Assembly: GCA_036674765.1 (NCBI GenBank)
Contig: JARVKI010000134.1
Span: 27,114-91,113, forward strand
From: Seiridium cupressi
Taxonomy: Eukaryota; Ascomycota; Sordariomycetes; Amphisphaeriales; Sporocadaceae
Reading direction: 5' to 3'
DNA: 64,000 nt
The notes under the pieces were generated by a model. It was not told where the DNA came from. It did not search any database and saw only the letters and a list, made by a program, of their open reading frames with translations. The first letter of the stretch is position 1, and the number at the start of each line of letters is the position of its first letter. The position numbers were made by a program, and so were the translations under genes. This document shows positions 20,481 to 30,334 of the stretch, in pieces.

Positions 20481-22187
20481 TCACATGTTCGAAATGCATT
20501 GATAATCCTGGAGAGTTGCCTCCCATCCCACACAATGCCAGCAACTCAGCAAGTTGTCTGGGTCGATGCTTTTCTTGATCTCAAGCAGCCTTGGATAGTT
20601 GGTTCCCCAGTAAGCAGATTCCCATTGATCAAGCCAAGGATCAGCCTCATTGGCGTATGTACAGCCTTCGGGGGCCATCAACATCAACGCAGTGGTGGTG
20701 TTGTGCAGCAGCGAGACAACGCCATTTCTCTCAGAGTATGAAGCCTTGCTATCAAAATTGAATCCTGTCACCACAATGTGCCAGAGAGAATCGTACCATG
20801 CTGAGTGCATCGATGTTTCGTTCGTCGCGCCTTCGTTATTGTGGGCGTAAAGATATGGCGTGACTGTCAGGAGCATCGGCGTCACGCCGGTCGAGGCGAT
20901 CTCAAAGATACCATCGATCATTGTAGACCGCGCAGTTGTATCTCCAAAGATGTCTGCTGGGACAACTCTACTAGTGACAAACTCGGCAGTACTAACTACG
21001 GCCCCAGTCGCAAATGTGCCGTTAATGTACTGTTGATAATAACCAAAATAGCTATCATGAGTCGTCCATACCACATCGCCACCCTGTGATTTGACATAGT
21101 CCACTGCCGCCGTTAATGAACTTTGTGCCTCAGAGGTAGTCATTAAAGGGTTGTTCAGGAGAGAGAAGTTTGTGCTCGATGGGCCGCTCCAACCTGCCAG
21201 AGCCCAGACGTCCATGTTCTCCGCCAGGATCTCAACAAAACGTCGCTGGTTGTCATTGGTTCCTGGGAAGAACATGAATGCACTGACAAGAGATGCTTCC
21301 TGCTCGGCCACATATGTTGTATTGATGACCAAGCCGAATGCGCCGCCACCGCCACCCCGGAGCGCCCAGAATAGATCTTGGTTCTGGCATCTGTTGGCGA
21401 TCCGCTCCGTTCCATCTGGCGTGATGATGGCGAATTGCAGAGCCCGGTCTGCAGCTAAACCATATGTGTTTGATACTGCGCTGTGTCCGCCGTTGAGCGA
21501 CCACCCGCCAGCCGCACCTAGCGTGCCAGCACTGCCTCCCGTGAAAAGAACGCCATTTGCGTGTGCAAATGTCATGGCCTCGTCTGTGTCGACTCCGGCT
21601 CCAATCGTGACTGCCGCCCCGGGGTCGCCCTCAGAGCAGCCTTCGGGAGTGAAGGAGCTGCTGAATGCCATATCACGCAGCTGGCGGGTCCAAAGAGCGA
21701 TTGACCCGTTGCGGCTGCTGCGCATCACATAATCATGACCGCTGTTCTTGATGGAGAGGGTTGCACCGGAGCTGCGAGCGTATTGGAAGACGGCCTGAGC
21801 ATCGCTTGCACCGGCGACTTCAACGAAGTATGGCGAGACCACGCCTTGACCGCATTGAGCAGCCGGCGGGACTGTAAGGGTCCTGTAGTCAATCACGCAC
21901 TGGTCGTTGGGATCTGAGATACACGATTCTCCCTGCATGTACTGGAATCCTTGGTAGACGTCGGATCGTGCCCAGGCTGATCCTATACTCTGCTTCAATG
22001 CCTCGCAATCGCGGCCATCCGAAGCGCCGTAACACGGCTCTGCCAGTGGCCGGGACAGTTTCAACCGTCCATCGACTGATGTATTCAGTTGTGACATATC
22101 CAGGTCCTGTGCAGATCCTAAAGGTGACAGCGATGTGACGCTAGCAAGGAAGAAAGCCCACCCCAAAGATCCCTTCGAAAACAGCAT
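20481..22187 (-). CDS. Secreted FAD-linked oxidase, berberine bridge enzyme-like
   Basis: Intronless, 568 residues from the ATG of MLFSKGSLGWAFF. Residues 1-26 form a signal peptide ending SPLGSAQ. The PCMH-type FAD domain contains SGATLSIKNSGHDY, whose His (about residue 155) is the expected covalent FAD attachment site. The second attachment position normally carrying Cys reads GGSAGTLGAAGG, so a single covalent bond is likely. GGWSLNGGHSAVSNTYGLAADR and the C-terminal BBE motif (WESAYWGTNYPRLLEIKKSIDP) complete the family pattern. Such oxidases dehydrogenate or oxidise alcohols in cytochalasan and other clusters. This is probably the right-hand gene of the cluster. Confidence 0.9.
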   Translation of the reverse strand: MLFSKGSLGWAFFLASVTSLSPLGSAQDLDMSQLNTSVDGRLKLSRPLAEPCYGASDGRDCEALKQSIGSAWARSDVYQGFQYMQGESCISDPNDQCVIDYRTLTVPPAAQCGQGVVSPYFVEVAGASDAQAVFQYARSSGATLSIKNSGHDYVMRSSRNGSIALWTRQLRDMAFSSSFTPEGCSEGDPGAAVTIGAGVDTDEAMTFAHANGVLFTGGSAGTLGAAGGWSLNGGHSAVSNTYGLAADRALQFAIITPDGTERIANRCQNQDLFWALRGGGGGAFGLVINTTYVAEQEASLVSAFMFFPGTNDNQRRFVEILAENMDVWALAGWSGPSSTNFSLLNNPLMTTSEAQSSLTAAVDYVKSQGGDVVWTTHDSYFGYYQQYINGTFATGAVVSTAEFVTSRVVPADIFGDTTARSTMIDGIFEIASTGVTPMLLTVTPYLYAHNNEGATNETSMHSAWYDSLWHIVVTGFNFDSKASYSERNGVVSLLHNTTTALMLMAPEGCTYANEADPWLDQWESAYWGTNYPRLLEIKKSIDPDNLLSCWHCVGWEATLQDYQCISNM

Positions 22188-22594
22188 GTTGTTCGTTGGG
22201 CGCCCAGCGGCGGTTAAACAGATCGAGCCAAAGGGGACGGAGACCAAGACTATGCCCCCTTTCCGAACACGCGCTCCGTATCAAATATTATACCACTGTC
22301 TCGCTCGTGTATGCCCTTTTGCTAAACCCGTGATTCCACGCAGTAGCACTAGGGTGCTAAGATGTCATGCATAAGCCACATCGCAGGGGCGACATGAAGG
22401 ATTTCTGGCCCCCTTTGAAGGATTCTCATCCTTCCGATGGCTTGCGCTAGTCACGCCGATTCGTTCGTCATCAGCTGTTGAACATCGTCAGCGCCGACAC
22501 CCTTGATGGATATTTACAGGTAAGGGGATGCGGAATTTTATATCTCTACTAATGCCGAAGTCATCCCATCGCCTAGCTGGAATAACTCAACCAT

Positions 22595-22720
22595 GTCATA
22601 ATATATATAAATATATTTAAAATTTAATTTAAAATAACATATAAATAAATTCTAATTAATTATTTAAAGTATTATATAAATAATATTAAAGAATATAAAT
22701 TCTATTATAATGTAATTGGT
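22595..22720. repeat. Extremely AT-rich tract, RIP-like
   Basis: About 125 bp with only a handful of G or C, dominated by TATAAATA and TTAATT words. Such composition in an otherwise balanced region is typical for sequence mutated by repeat-induced point mutation. Confidence 0.6.
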
Positions 22721-22743
22721 ACGTCTAGTATAGGGCCTGAAAG

Positions 22744-22880
22744 TGATGTATTAGAAAGATGGTCTCCAGCTCCCCCGTGGAGCGGAGGGGCTGCTAATCT
22801 ATCTGACTGTTACAGCTGGCACGTGCACCCTGCTGGGTGTGGGGCCGCAGGCCCCCCACTGTAGCGTATCAAACAGGTAT
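22744..22880 (+). repeat. LTR-like dispersed repeat, copy 1
   Basis: Starts TGATGTATTAGAAAGATG. It shares with copy 2 at 29814 the opening 18 bases, a TACAGCT block, a TGTGGGG block and a terminal GTATCAA block, in the same order and orientation. The TG start is that of an LTR. The right end is unclear. No internal retrotransposon genes are seen. Confidence 0.6.
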
Positions 22881-24217
22881 ACGGGCGCCGTTAGATTCTG
22901 TATACTGTTCCACTAGCATTTGGCTGCCGCCCCGCATGTGTTCTTTTGTGTCAAGCTGGTAGCAATTATACCGGGGATGTTGATTAACCGCTAGTAATTG
23001 GCACTCTTATTGCCTGGCACGACTGGTTTTATCAGATAATGGCCGTGACAGCTTCAGTGAGTTTACCGTTATAAGATAGTATGATGCGGCTGATCCGGAC
23101 GACGCATACAAATGTAAGAAGGATGTCCATCTCGTTAATTTTAATCGCGACATTTGAGTGTGGGTCAACTAGTTGGCTTAATCAGCAGATCTTGCTCTAC
23201 GTAGTATACGCGGGAAAGCCCAACTTGGCCGCTGCGGGGTCATTTTTGCAGTTTGCAGATAGGAAGGTGCCCCACGGTTAGCATGGCTGGACTTGTAGGC
23301 ATTCAAAAGTGCAAAAATACGTGTGCTCAATGTCGGCAGCGCATTATTGGCAGACTTATGAGTCCGATACGCGTAGCTGAAACCATCAATACCACCATAA
23401 GGGTTGCATCGGGGAACGGTGTCATTTGGAGGATTCCTACTTCCAGCGACTGGATTCCAGCGACATTATGAAGCAGGTCGCCATTTAATCTTGTACCTGC
23501 CTCGCAGTGTTTTCATGTATGATGGTGGCGCAAGCCGTCCTGATAAGCTGAGAGTAGAGACAATTGGCCTGAACTCGTGCCTACTCATGCAAGCTGGCAG
23601 GGTTCCATTGCGCCTTGCATTGCATACGCTTCGTAGCTGACCTGATTAACACCTCCGCTGCCCTACCTTCGGTAAAAATGCGATGACGCATATTAGAGCT
23701 CAATGGACCCACATACTATATATCCTGACCACTGAAAAACGGTACCGAATAAGGCACAGGCAGTTCCTAGCAGTATTACGCCTGAGAGCTCGGCCCGATT
23801 TAGCCTTTTCACCTATACCCGCATTTATATGGATTGTTGATGCCAGGGCTGAGGGCTGCAGGGCCACATGCAATAAGGTGCATCCAAGTATTTGCAAATG
23901 CTACTGTAAATCATATTACGTCTTTACCCAATATCCTTGAAGTGTGGTGTCTTCCAATTCGACTTATTTTCAGCCGCAATGGCGCGCTGACCACAGAAAA
24001 TCATGATGCGATGACGGAGATATATTGCACCATGGAGACCATTTCACAGTTTTGAATACATTGACAATTCAACCTATCATAATACAGGGACTAAAGTCCA
24101 GTTCATAGTGAACAGCAATACTACCATTCGACTCCGCTACATGCTGGAATACCTAGTAGAGGAAAGAATTATCCATCACAATTACGCTGTCGGTCGTTGT
24201 GTCATATTTCTAGCTGT

Positions 24218-25464
24218 TCATCCCTTAACGTGAGCTGGTGGCAAAGACGGTTGCTCTACATCAGTAGCCGTCTCGTTGATGTTCCTTGCCGACTCAGTGT
24301 TACGCGACCTATCGTAGCTATGCATTGAATAGCCTGAATATTGGCTTGAACCGCGACTTCTGAAGGTAACACGGGTCCAGAAGAGGTGTCGATATTCGCG
24401 GTCTTTGTCCGTGTTTCCAACTATGAAGCGGTATGATGGGAGCATGCCAATTACGACGGTTATGAGGAGCTCGAGGTAGCTATATAGGTTGGTGAGGTTG
24501 AAGTTCGTCTGGTACAGTTTCACTGATCGGACTGTCTCGAACGCGATGGTTATGCCTGCAAGTCCGCAGATACTAGACACGGCGAGCTTTTGCTTGAAGC
24601 GCATGTTGAGGTTCCAGATAATGGGCGTGGGAAGGAGTATGACTAGACCGCGAGTTAATATACTCACGTATCAACCATATGAATGGGGATTTGGCAGACT
24701 TGAAGACTTACCGATCAAATCAGAGGAGACGTTGAAGAACCACACCACCCAGATCACCCGAGAGTCGAGCAACGCCACATACGGCGTCATGCATTCTTCT
24801 GTATAGGTACTCAGCGTGGTACGTCTTAGAAAGCCGAACAGGGGAGTAAACTCTTACCGTACTTAAACAAATTATGTGCGTCACCGCATTGTCCAAATAC
24901 GCCAATGAGGCATATACCGTAACTGGCGGTGATATACGCGATCCCAAAGTACCAGGCGGTCCTGTATTTGCTGTGACTTCCTAGCACCATCTTATACAGA
25001 AACATGAATGAGAACTTGACGCAGAAGAGCGACGTCCAAAAGAACGTCTGATCAGCAACAGTCCATCTGCGCGAGGTGATTGTCAAGTCTGCCAGTTCAT
25101 CGGGCGAAGGCATTGGCGTTTCACCTATGATGATTGAAGTGAAGTGATAGCTGAGCGGCAGCTCAACTGTCGCGCAGATCATGCAAACAAGCATGAAAAA
25201 CCAAGATAGCGCACCGAAGGCATCGTCACTGTTGAAGCTCTTGAGGAGAATACTTCTGATTAATAGACGGCCAGCAAGTAGCAAGGTCGATAGGGCAACG
25301 AACACCCAAATGACGGCCTGCCAATATACCGCGACGTCAGACAGGCACAACTTTCAAATTGAAAGGGCCATCGTTGTTTTCCCCCCCTTCGCACTTCACG
25401 TCGTCTTGACTGTACATACCAAAAGGCCTGCTTGGGTGATACCTTGGCCAGCGTCGGATGCCAT
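24218..25464 (-). CDS. SAT4/rhodopsin-like membrane protein (second)
   Basis: Four proposed exons on the minus strand: 25464-25420, 25317-24858, 24798-24712 and 24642-24218, giving 338 residues. The start MASDAGQGITQAGLL joins AVIWVFVALSTLLLAGRLLIR (helix 1). FNSDDAFGALSW is the family DD motif. Later exons supply ECMTPYVALLDSRVIWVVWFFNVSSDL and IVILLPTPIIWNLNM. All three introns have GT...AG ends (102, 59 and 69 bp) and keep phase. The tail is Ser-rich and hydrophilic. Function unknown; a plasma-membrane sensor is possible. It is distinct in sequence from the SAT4 protein at 6904 and is the left gene of the LTR-bracketed group. Confidence 0.8.
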
Positions 25465-26278
25465 CCCTAGTGCTTGAAAGTTGAGACCCGAATTTTGAAA
25501 GAGAGATGATCGGTGGTGATGACGAGTGATCAGTGATCGTCTGAGCTAAGATGCACGACAGCCTTAAAAGTCATTACGAAATAGGTATATAGGGAAGAGA
25601 GACAAGCCCTCGCATTAGCTCGGATAGATTGAAATTAAATGAACGATCATTTGTTGTTAGGCTGGATTCGTAGTTTGATTAGTCCCCGAGTTGTTCTCTA
25701 ACAACGGATGAGATGGTTGCATGCTTGTGCCGTAGGGTTGCATATAGCCTATGAGACCCGCACTGTTAATCTCGACCCATGTTTTGATGGATTGCAGCGC
25801 GGTCCATTCCGCGGTATGCAGAGTACTTCAGGCTAGGCGGGAAGCCCGAATGTAACCTACCAGCTTCGCGCACGCCATGATGTGATCGGTGTCGTTGCTT
25901 GGTATGGCGGCGAATCTGGACCGGTTGGAGTGACAAGAATCGTGCGTCCAGAGTACGATGCAGCCTATGTGAGGCGGTTCCATTGGTTGGAGTGTCGGAG
26001 TATTGGGGTAAACCATTGCAATGAATTCATCGGCTTTTGTGGATCCCGTTCCCGACCTGTTGGCTCTAAATCTTCTTGTTTCACATATGATATTCCAAAT
26101 TACAGTTTATTAACTTCACTGTGTGCATCTCTATCATATGCATAAATACCTGTCCTTTATTGTTGACTCTCATTGATGTCACGAATTTAATCCTTGACCT
26201 CATATTTCCCACCCTGGTTTTCCACCCGCTCTGCTTGCGCTGAACTTTCTCACCCCTCGCCGGCGCCTACTAGAAGAT
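25465..26278. other. Intergenic, divergent promoter
   Basis: Upstream region shared by the minus-strand SAT4 gene and the plus-strand oxygenase gene. No supported coding region; open frames are short and featureless. Confidence 0.5.
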
Positions 26279-27523
26279 ATGGCGCAAAACCTTTCACCAG
26301 GCGGTGCTGGAAACATTGCCACCGTTGATCTATCCCCCTTTACGGCCCCAGCCGAGAATCCTTCCACGCACTCACAACGTTTGAAGGCTGGCCAAGACCT
26401 TGTTGAAGCTCTGCATCGTCTCGGATTCGCCAAAGTCACTGGCCATGGACTCAGTAGGGATGAGATCAATGAAGCACTTGAGTGGACTAAGAGACTCTTT
26501 GATTTGCCTGAGCACGACAAATTGAAGGCCCCTCACCCCCCAGGGCCGATGCCACATCGCGGCTACTCCGGTATTGGCAAGGAAAAAGTCTACTCCAAAG
26601 ACGAAGTAGAGTCACATACAGGTGATGAGAATGTTTCTCGGACATTGCGTAAAATCTCTGATTTCAAGGTATATAATCCTCGATTATTTCTATATCTCTT
26701 GCAGCGGCTAACTTTCTGCTAGGAAAGCTATGAAATAGGTAGCGAAGATGACCCGGTTCAACAAAATATATGGCTCCCCGAGGATGTACTCCCACACTTC
26801 AAGGAATATATGAACGGTCTGTACAAAAGATTGGTTGGAGTCAGCCAGGTTGTACTCGATGCCATTAGTCTCGGCTTTGGCCTGGACGACGAGGCACACC
26901 GTGCCTTGAATAAGCTCATGTCGGATTGCCACTGTCAACTGCGCCTTCTGCACTACCCTGCGATCAGCAAAGAGAAGCTGCAGAAAGAATTGCTGGCTAG
27001 ACTTCCTGCACACCATGACTGGGGGTGAGTGGTACCTTAACTCTGTGCGGCACAGGCTGATGACCATGTACTTCCAGCACACTGACCTTGCTGTTCCAAG
27101 ACAGCCGGGGTGGGCTAGAGCTCAAGGACCCCCTTACCAAACAGTTCATGCACGCCGAGCCTGAAGATGATGCGTTCAATCTAAACATAGGTGACATGCT
27201 GGAACGATTCACCAATAGTGTGTTACCCTTTATCTTCCAGAGTACAAGTATCATGCATACTAAAACGTCTCGCTGCAGGATATTTCGTGTCTGCGCTGCA
27301 TCGGGTTTCAGTCCCCAGACCAGATACGGTGCCTCTATCTGGAATTCCTGCTCGCTACTCTGTCCCATTCTTCGTTGCGCCTGGCTTCTCTCACACGGTG
27401 ACAACGCTCCCACAGTTCGTCACGCCCGAGCATCCTATAAAATACCAACCAATTCGATTCGATCAGTATGGTTCAGTTGTAAGCAAGTATCAGTATGACA
27501 ACGGTGAATCCGAGGAGCCTTAG
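26279..27523 (+). CDS. 2-oxoglutarate/Fe(II)-dependent oxygenase
   Basis: Proposed exons 26279-26668, 26723-27024, 27078-27217 and 27279-27523 give 358 residues of the isopenicillin-N-synthase-like family. The N-terminal DIOX_N part has TVDLSPFTAP and ALHRLGFAKVTGHG. The iron triad is visible as HHDWGTLTLLFQD (HxD, residues about 227-229) and the distal His in SALHRVSVP, followed by the 2-oxoglutarate-binding RYSVPFF (R-x-S). Phases fit at all three introns; the third donor is GTGTGT. The enzyme would hydroxylate, desaturate or cyclise a small substrate. It lies between a SAT4 gene and a small secreted-peptide gene, within the group bracketed by LTR-like copies. Confidence 0.88.
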
Positions 27524-27789
27524 GGTACAAGTCAACAGTGGAGAAGCAGGCAGTCTTTGGAAATCATTTCTAGCTCTCGGAGACTCAATGATAGATTGGA
27601 TTGATTTCCCTCTTGATCATTCAAAATTGGCAAACGAAAGTTGAATAATCCACAAACTCCACCAGACTACGGTCAGGCCGCATTCAAGGTGAGTGAAAAC
27701 CCGACGAGAACAAGAAATGAATTAGATGAGATTTCCTAGCGCTCAAATTGAAAATTGCCCATCCATATATCCAGGCTATCTCTCCAAGC

Positions 27790-28097
27790 TCAATCTCCCT
27801 CTCCGGCAGCTGCGGCAGCAACATCATCCGGCGTCGCGTTTGCCCATAAGGCGTTTGTGATAGCAGGAATAAAGCCAGCTTCACTGATCTCATCGCTGAC
27901 CTGAGCGTTAGCAAATGCAGGAGAGGAACCTCATGTACCTGAAGTCAATATCTTACTCAACATCACGAATTGAATCTACACGTCCAGTTAGCAGGGGCTT
28001 CGACGATGTTCACACGAGAGAAGGTATAGCACAAACCCTTCAGTGGCAGAGCTGCGCTGAGTACGCCAAGAGCTAGTAAGAAGAGAACGGACTTCAT
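27790..28097 (-). CDS. Small secreted peptide, candidate RiPP precursor
   Basis: Three small exons, 28097-28037, 27975-27957 and 27895-27790, encode 61 residues. The introns (61 bp each) start GTTTGT and GTAAGA, end GTGTAG and GGTCAG, and both contain a perfect GCTAAC branch site. The product begins MKSVLFLLALGVLSAALPLK, a clear signal peptide. The mature part runs through DEISEAGFIPAITNALW, an NAT glycosylation sequon and TPDDVAAAAAGEGD at the C-terminus. There are no Lys-Arg Kex2 sites and no internal repeats, unlike ustiloxin-type precursors. It is divergent from the UstYa-family gene. Alternatives are a small secreted effector-like protein. I infer it from splice signals and codon sense only. 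Confidence 0.55.
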
Positions 28098-28565
28098 GTT
28101 GAGTGCCGTGCTCTAGACTGGATTGTAGAGAAGGGGGATTTGTGATCTTAGAATTATAGCTGGCTGAGTTGCTGACGAGAGATGTGAACAGATGGGCAAA
28201 TATATATGTATTTCGACGCGCAGTCTGTTGCTACGTGCGGCAGAGACATCCTGTGACGTTCAAATAAGTTATCTAGTCACTGAAGCGTCAGGCAAGTTAT
28301 GTGTCACAGGTAATGTTAACTGCTGTGTGACTTGTTGGAAGCATTCTTGACACACTTACATTTTGAGAGCATGGATTCAAACCTATGAAATTGTCGAATG
28401 ATATGACCCAGCGAATGAAAACTTTCAAAGCTATCATCGGCCCTATATAAATGCACTTTGCCCACTTTTGATACAACATCGCTAGGACTTTGTAGCATTC
28501 ACCCTCCAGAAAGCACGGAATGGCAACAATCTATAAAAGGAAACGCCGCTGTCCTAGATCCTTCG
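28098..28565. promoter_or_regulatory. Divergent promoter, peptide / UstYa gene
   Basis: The 468-bp region between two divergent genes; TATATAAATG occurs at 28444-28453 upstream of the UstYa gene. The UstYa frame is open from 28458 without an ATG until 28566. Co-regulation of both genes is plausible. Confidence 0.45.
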
Positions 28566-29663
28566 ATGCAACCCTATATATATCGCCACGATGATGATCC
28601 AACAATTTCTCATGCTTCTCTCTCATGCTTTCCAGCCTCTGAAGTCAGCGTCAATATGGAAGAACATATCAGAGTCAGCGAAGAGGCACTCTTCGAAAGC
28701 AAAGAATTTGCGGAGAGCGAGACATTAATGCGTGCTCACGATATTGGCGGCACCCAAACAACGTTGTACTCTCGACTGACGAAGAGTCATAGAACGCACT
28801 GCATCATCAATAGTTTCCTGGGTGGTGTTCTCATATGTTCTATCCTTGCTATATGGATACATGGCCGCACCACGAATGTGCAGCAAGCTACCAACAATGA
28901 ACAAGATTGGCATTACTGTACGTGAGGATCAAGTCAATGATATTTTCAAGTAAAGGAATTGTTATTCATGTGTAATAGCGCCGGCTCTCAATGCCACCAA
29001 GCACGGTTCCCGTCTCACTCAGTTCAACCACACCAAATGGTCGCCTTTCATTTCTTTCGACACGGACGGATCACTGGACTCAGCCAACGGTAACTGGACA
29101 AATATACTTCGCTGTAAGTGTGACATAAATACTCTTCCTAGAACCGGAATTCGAGTGCTGAATATGAACCAGCGGGCATGATGAGTATTAGCGAAGAAGA
29201 ACTCAAGCAGGTCGGTGGATCACCTGACTCAGTATGGCTTCCGCCCGAGAGTGGTGGTGGCTACTTGGCATATTTGTCCAGCCATCACTTACTCCATTGT
29301 CTATATCTATTGCACCAGAGCCTGCACCAGTACTATTACTCTCAGTTCAGTGTCGTCTGGAAACTGACACCGCAGCGGCGCCTCTCGCACTGGGACCACT
29401 GCATCGAGACGCTGCGGCAGTACGTCACGTGCGACGCCGATACAACCGTCATCACACACAATTGGTTCGAGCAGATCACCACACCCGTTCCTAACCAGGC
29501 GAATCCACGACGCTGTGCTGATTGGAATGCACATTTTCAGTGGCAGCTTGACCGTCAGGCGCCCGCGCCCGACCGGCCGGTATTGAAGCCTCAGGGCGTA
29601 TTTGAGAGACCTGTAGTGCCTTTAGAGCCGCCTCTAGGGTACATGGAAATGTATAATGGGTAG
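28566..29663 (+). CDS. UstYa-family oxidase (DUF3328)
   Basis: Exons 28566-28917, 28979-29113 and 29173-29663 give 325 residues. A cytosolic N-terminus is followed by one transmembrane helix (IINSFLGGVLICSILAIWI, about residues 85-103). The lumenal domain carries both diagnostic copper-binding motifs: HHLLHCLYLLHQ and HWDHCIETLRQ (each HxxHC), then YVTCDADTTVITHNWF. Introns are GT...AG and in phase. UstYa proteins cyclise or oxidise peptides in ustiloxin, asperipin and phomopsin pathways, and also act on non-ribosomal and other metabolites. A second in-frame ATG at 28656 (MEEHIRVSEE) could be the start. Its neighbour is the small secreted peptide gene. Confidence 0.9.
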
Positions 29664-30334
29664 AAGGCCATTGGGACCCTACTCGTGTAACACAGCCAGC
29701 CTCTTCGAAACCACCAGTATCATAGACGAACTAAAAGAAATCATTGAATTCTTTTTCTTATTTTATTTAACTTATAAAGGTTAATATTGATGCGTACCTT
29801 AGGGGGGGAAGAGTGATGTATTAGAAAGATGATCTGCAGTCCTTATCTTATCTAACTAGCTGCTCTACAGCTATGCTGTGGGGACCCTCAACAGCACCGT
29901 ATCAACCTGCTACCCGACTGTTTGACAGAATTAACCCGCGCAATAGGCCTTAAGTCCCACGCATCCTTCTTGATGAACGCACAGACCACGTGGGGTGGAT
30001 CAGTGGGGTTCTTAGTCTTAGGCCTTCACGGCAGCAGAGGGGAGCTTCCTTCTCCCTCCATCATCATCCTTACGGAGGACCTCAATATACGGATTTCTCC
30101 CCATATTGCCGTCCATCACTTCTATCTAGTCCACTTTGCATCAAAAAGACGTCTGATACATCACACCTCAAGAACAGAAAATCCATTATATTCCTTCACA
30201 TATGCCCATCCGCAGTCTTTTTTCCTTCTCGAAGATGCCTCTTTTGAAGATAAGAAGGACTCTTCAAGATGATCAAGGTGTATTCATTCAGCAAAACCAT
30301 CTCCAAGACGGAATCCCCAATCTCAAGAGCGCAT
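29664..30334. other. Intergenic with LTR-like repeat
   Basis: Contains an AT-rich patch (29740-29790) and LTR-like copy 2 at 29814. Further right, frames at 29922-30272 and 29990-30247 have no recognisable domain. No gene is supported. Confidence 0.5.
29814..29927 (+). repeat. LTR-like dispersed repeat, copy 2
   Basis: Starts TGATGTATTAGAAAGATG like copy 1 at 22744, then CTACAGCTATGCTGTGGGG and GTATCAACCTGCTAC. A possible CA end is at 29926-29927. The two copies are clearly related but diverged by substitutions and length changes, so they are old solo elements rather than the two ends of one recent insertion. Confidence 0.6.

Larger units (their letters stand above)
22188..24217. other. Gene-poor, AT-rich separator region
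   Basis: Two kilobases without a supported gene. The part 22595-22720 is almost only A and T, and an LTR-like repeat follows at 22744. Frames such as 23081-23281 and 23683-23940 lack domains. This looks like decayed transposon sequence separating the PKS-NRPS-type cluster from the next group of genes. Confidence 0.6.
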
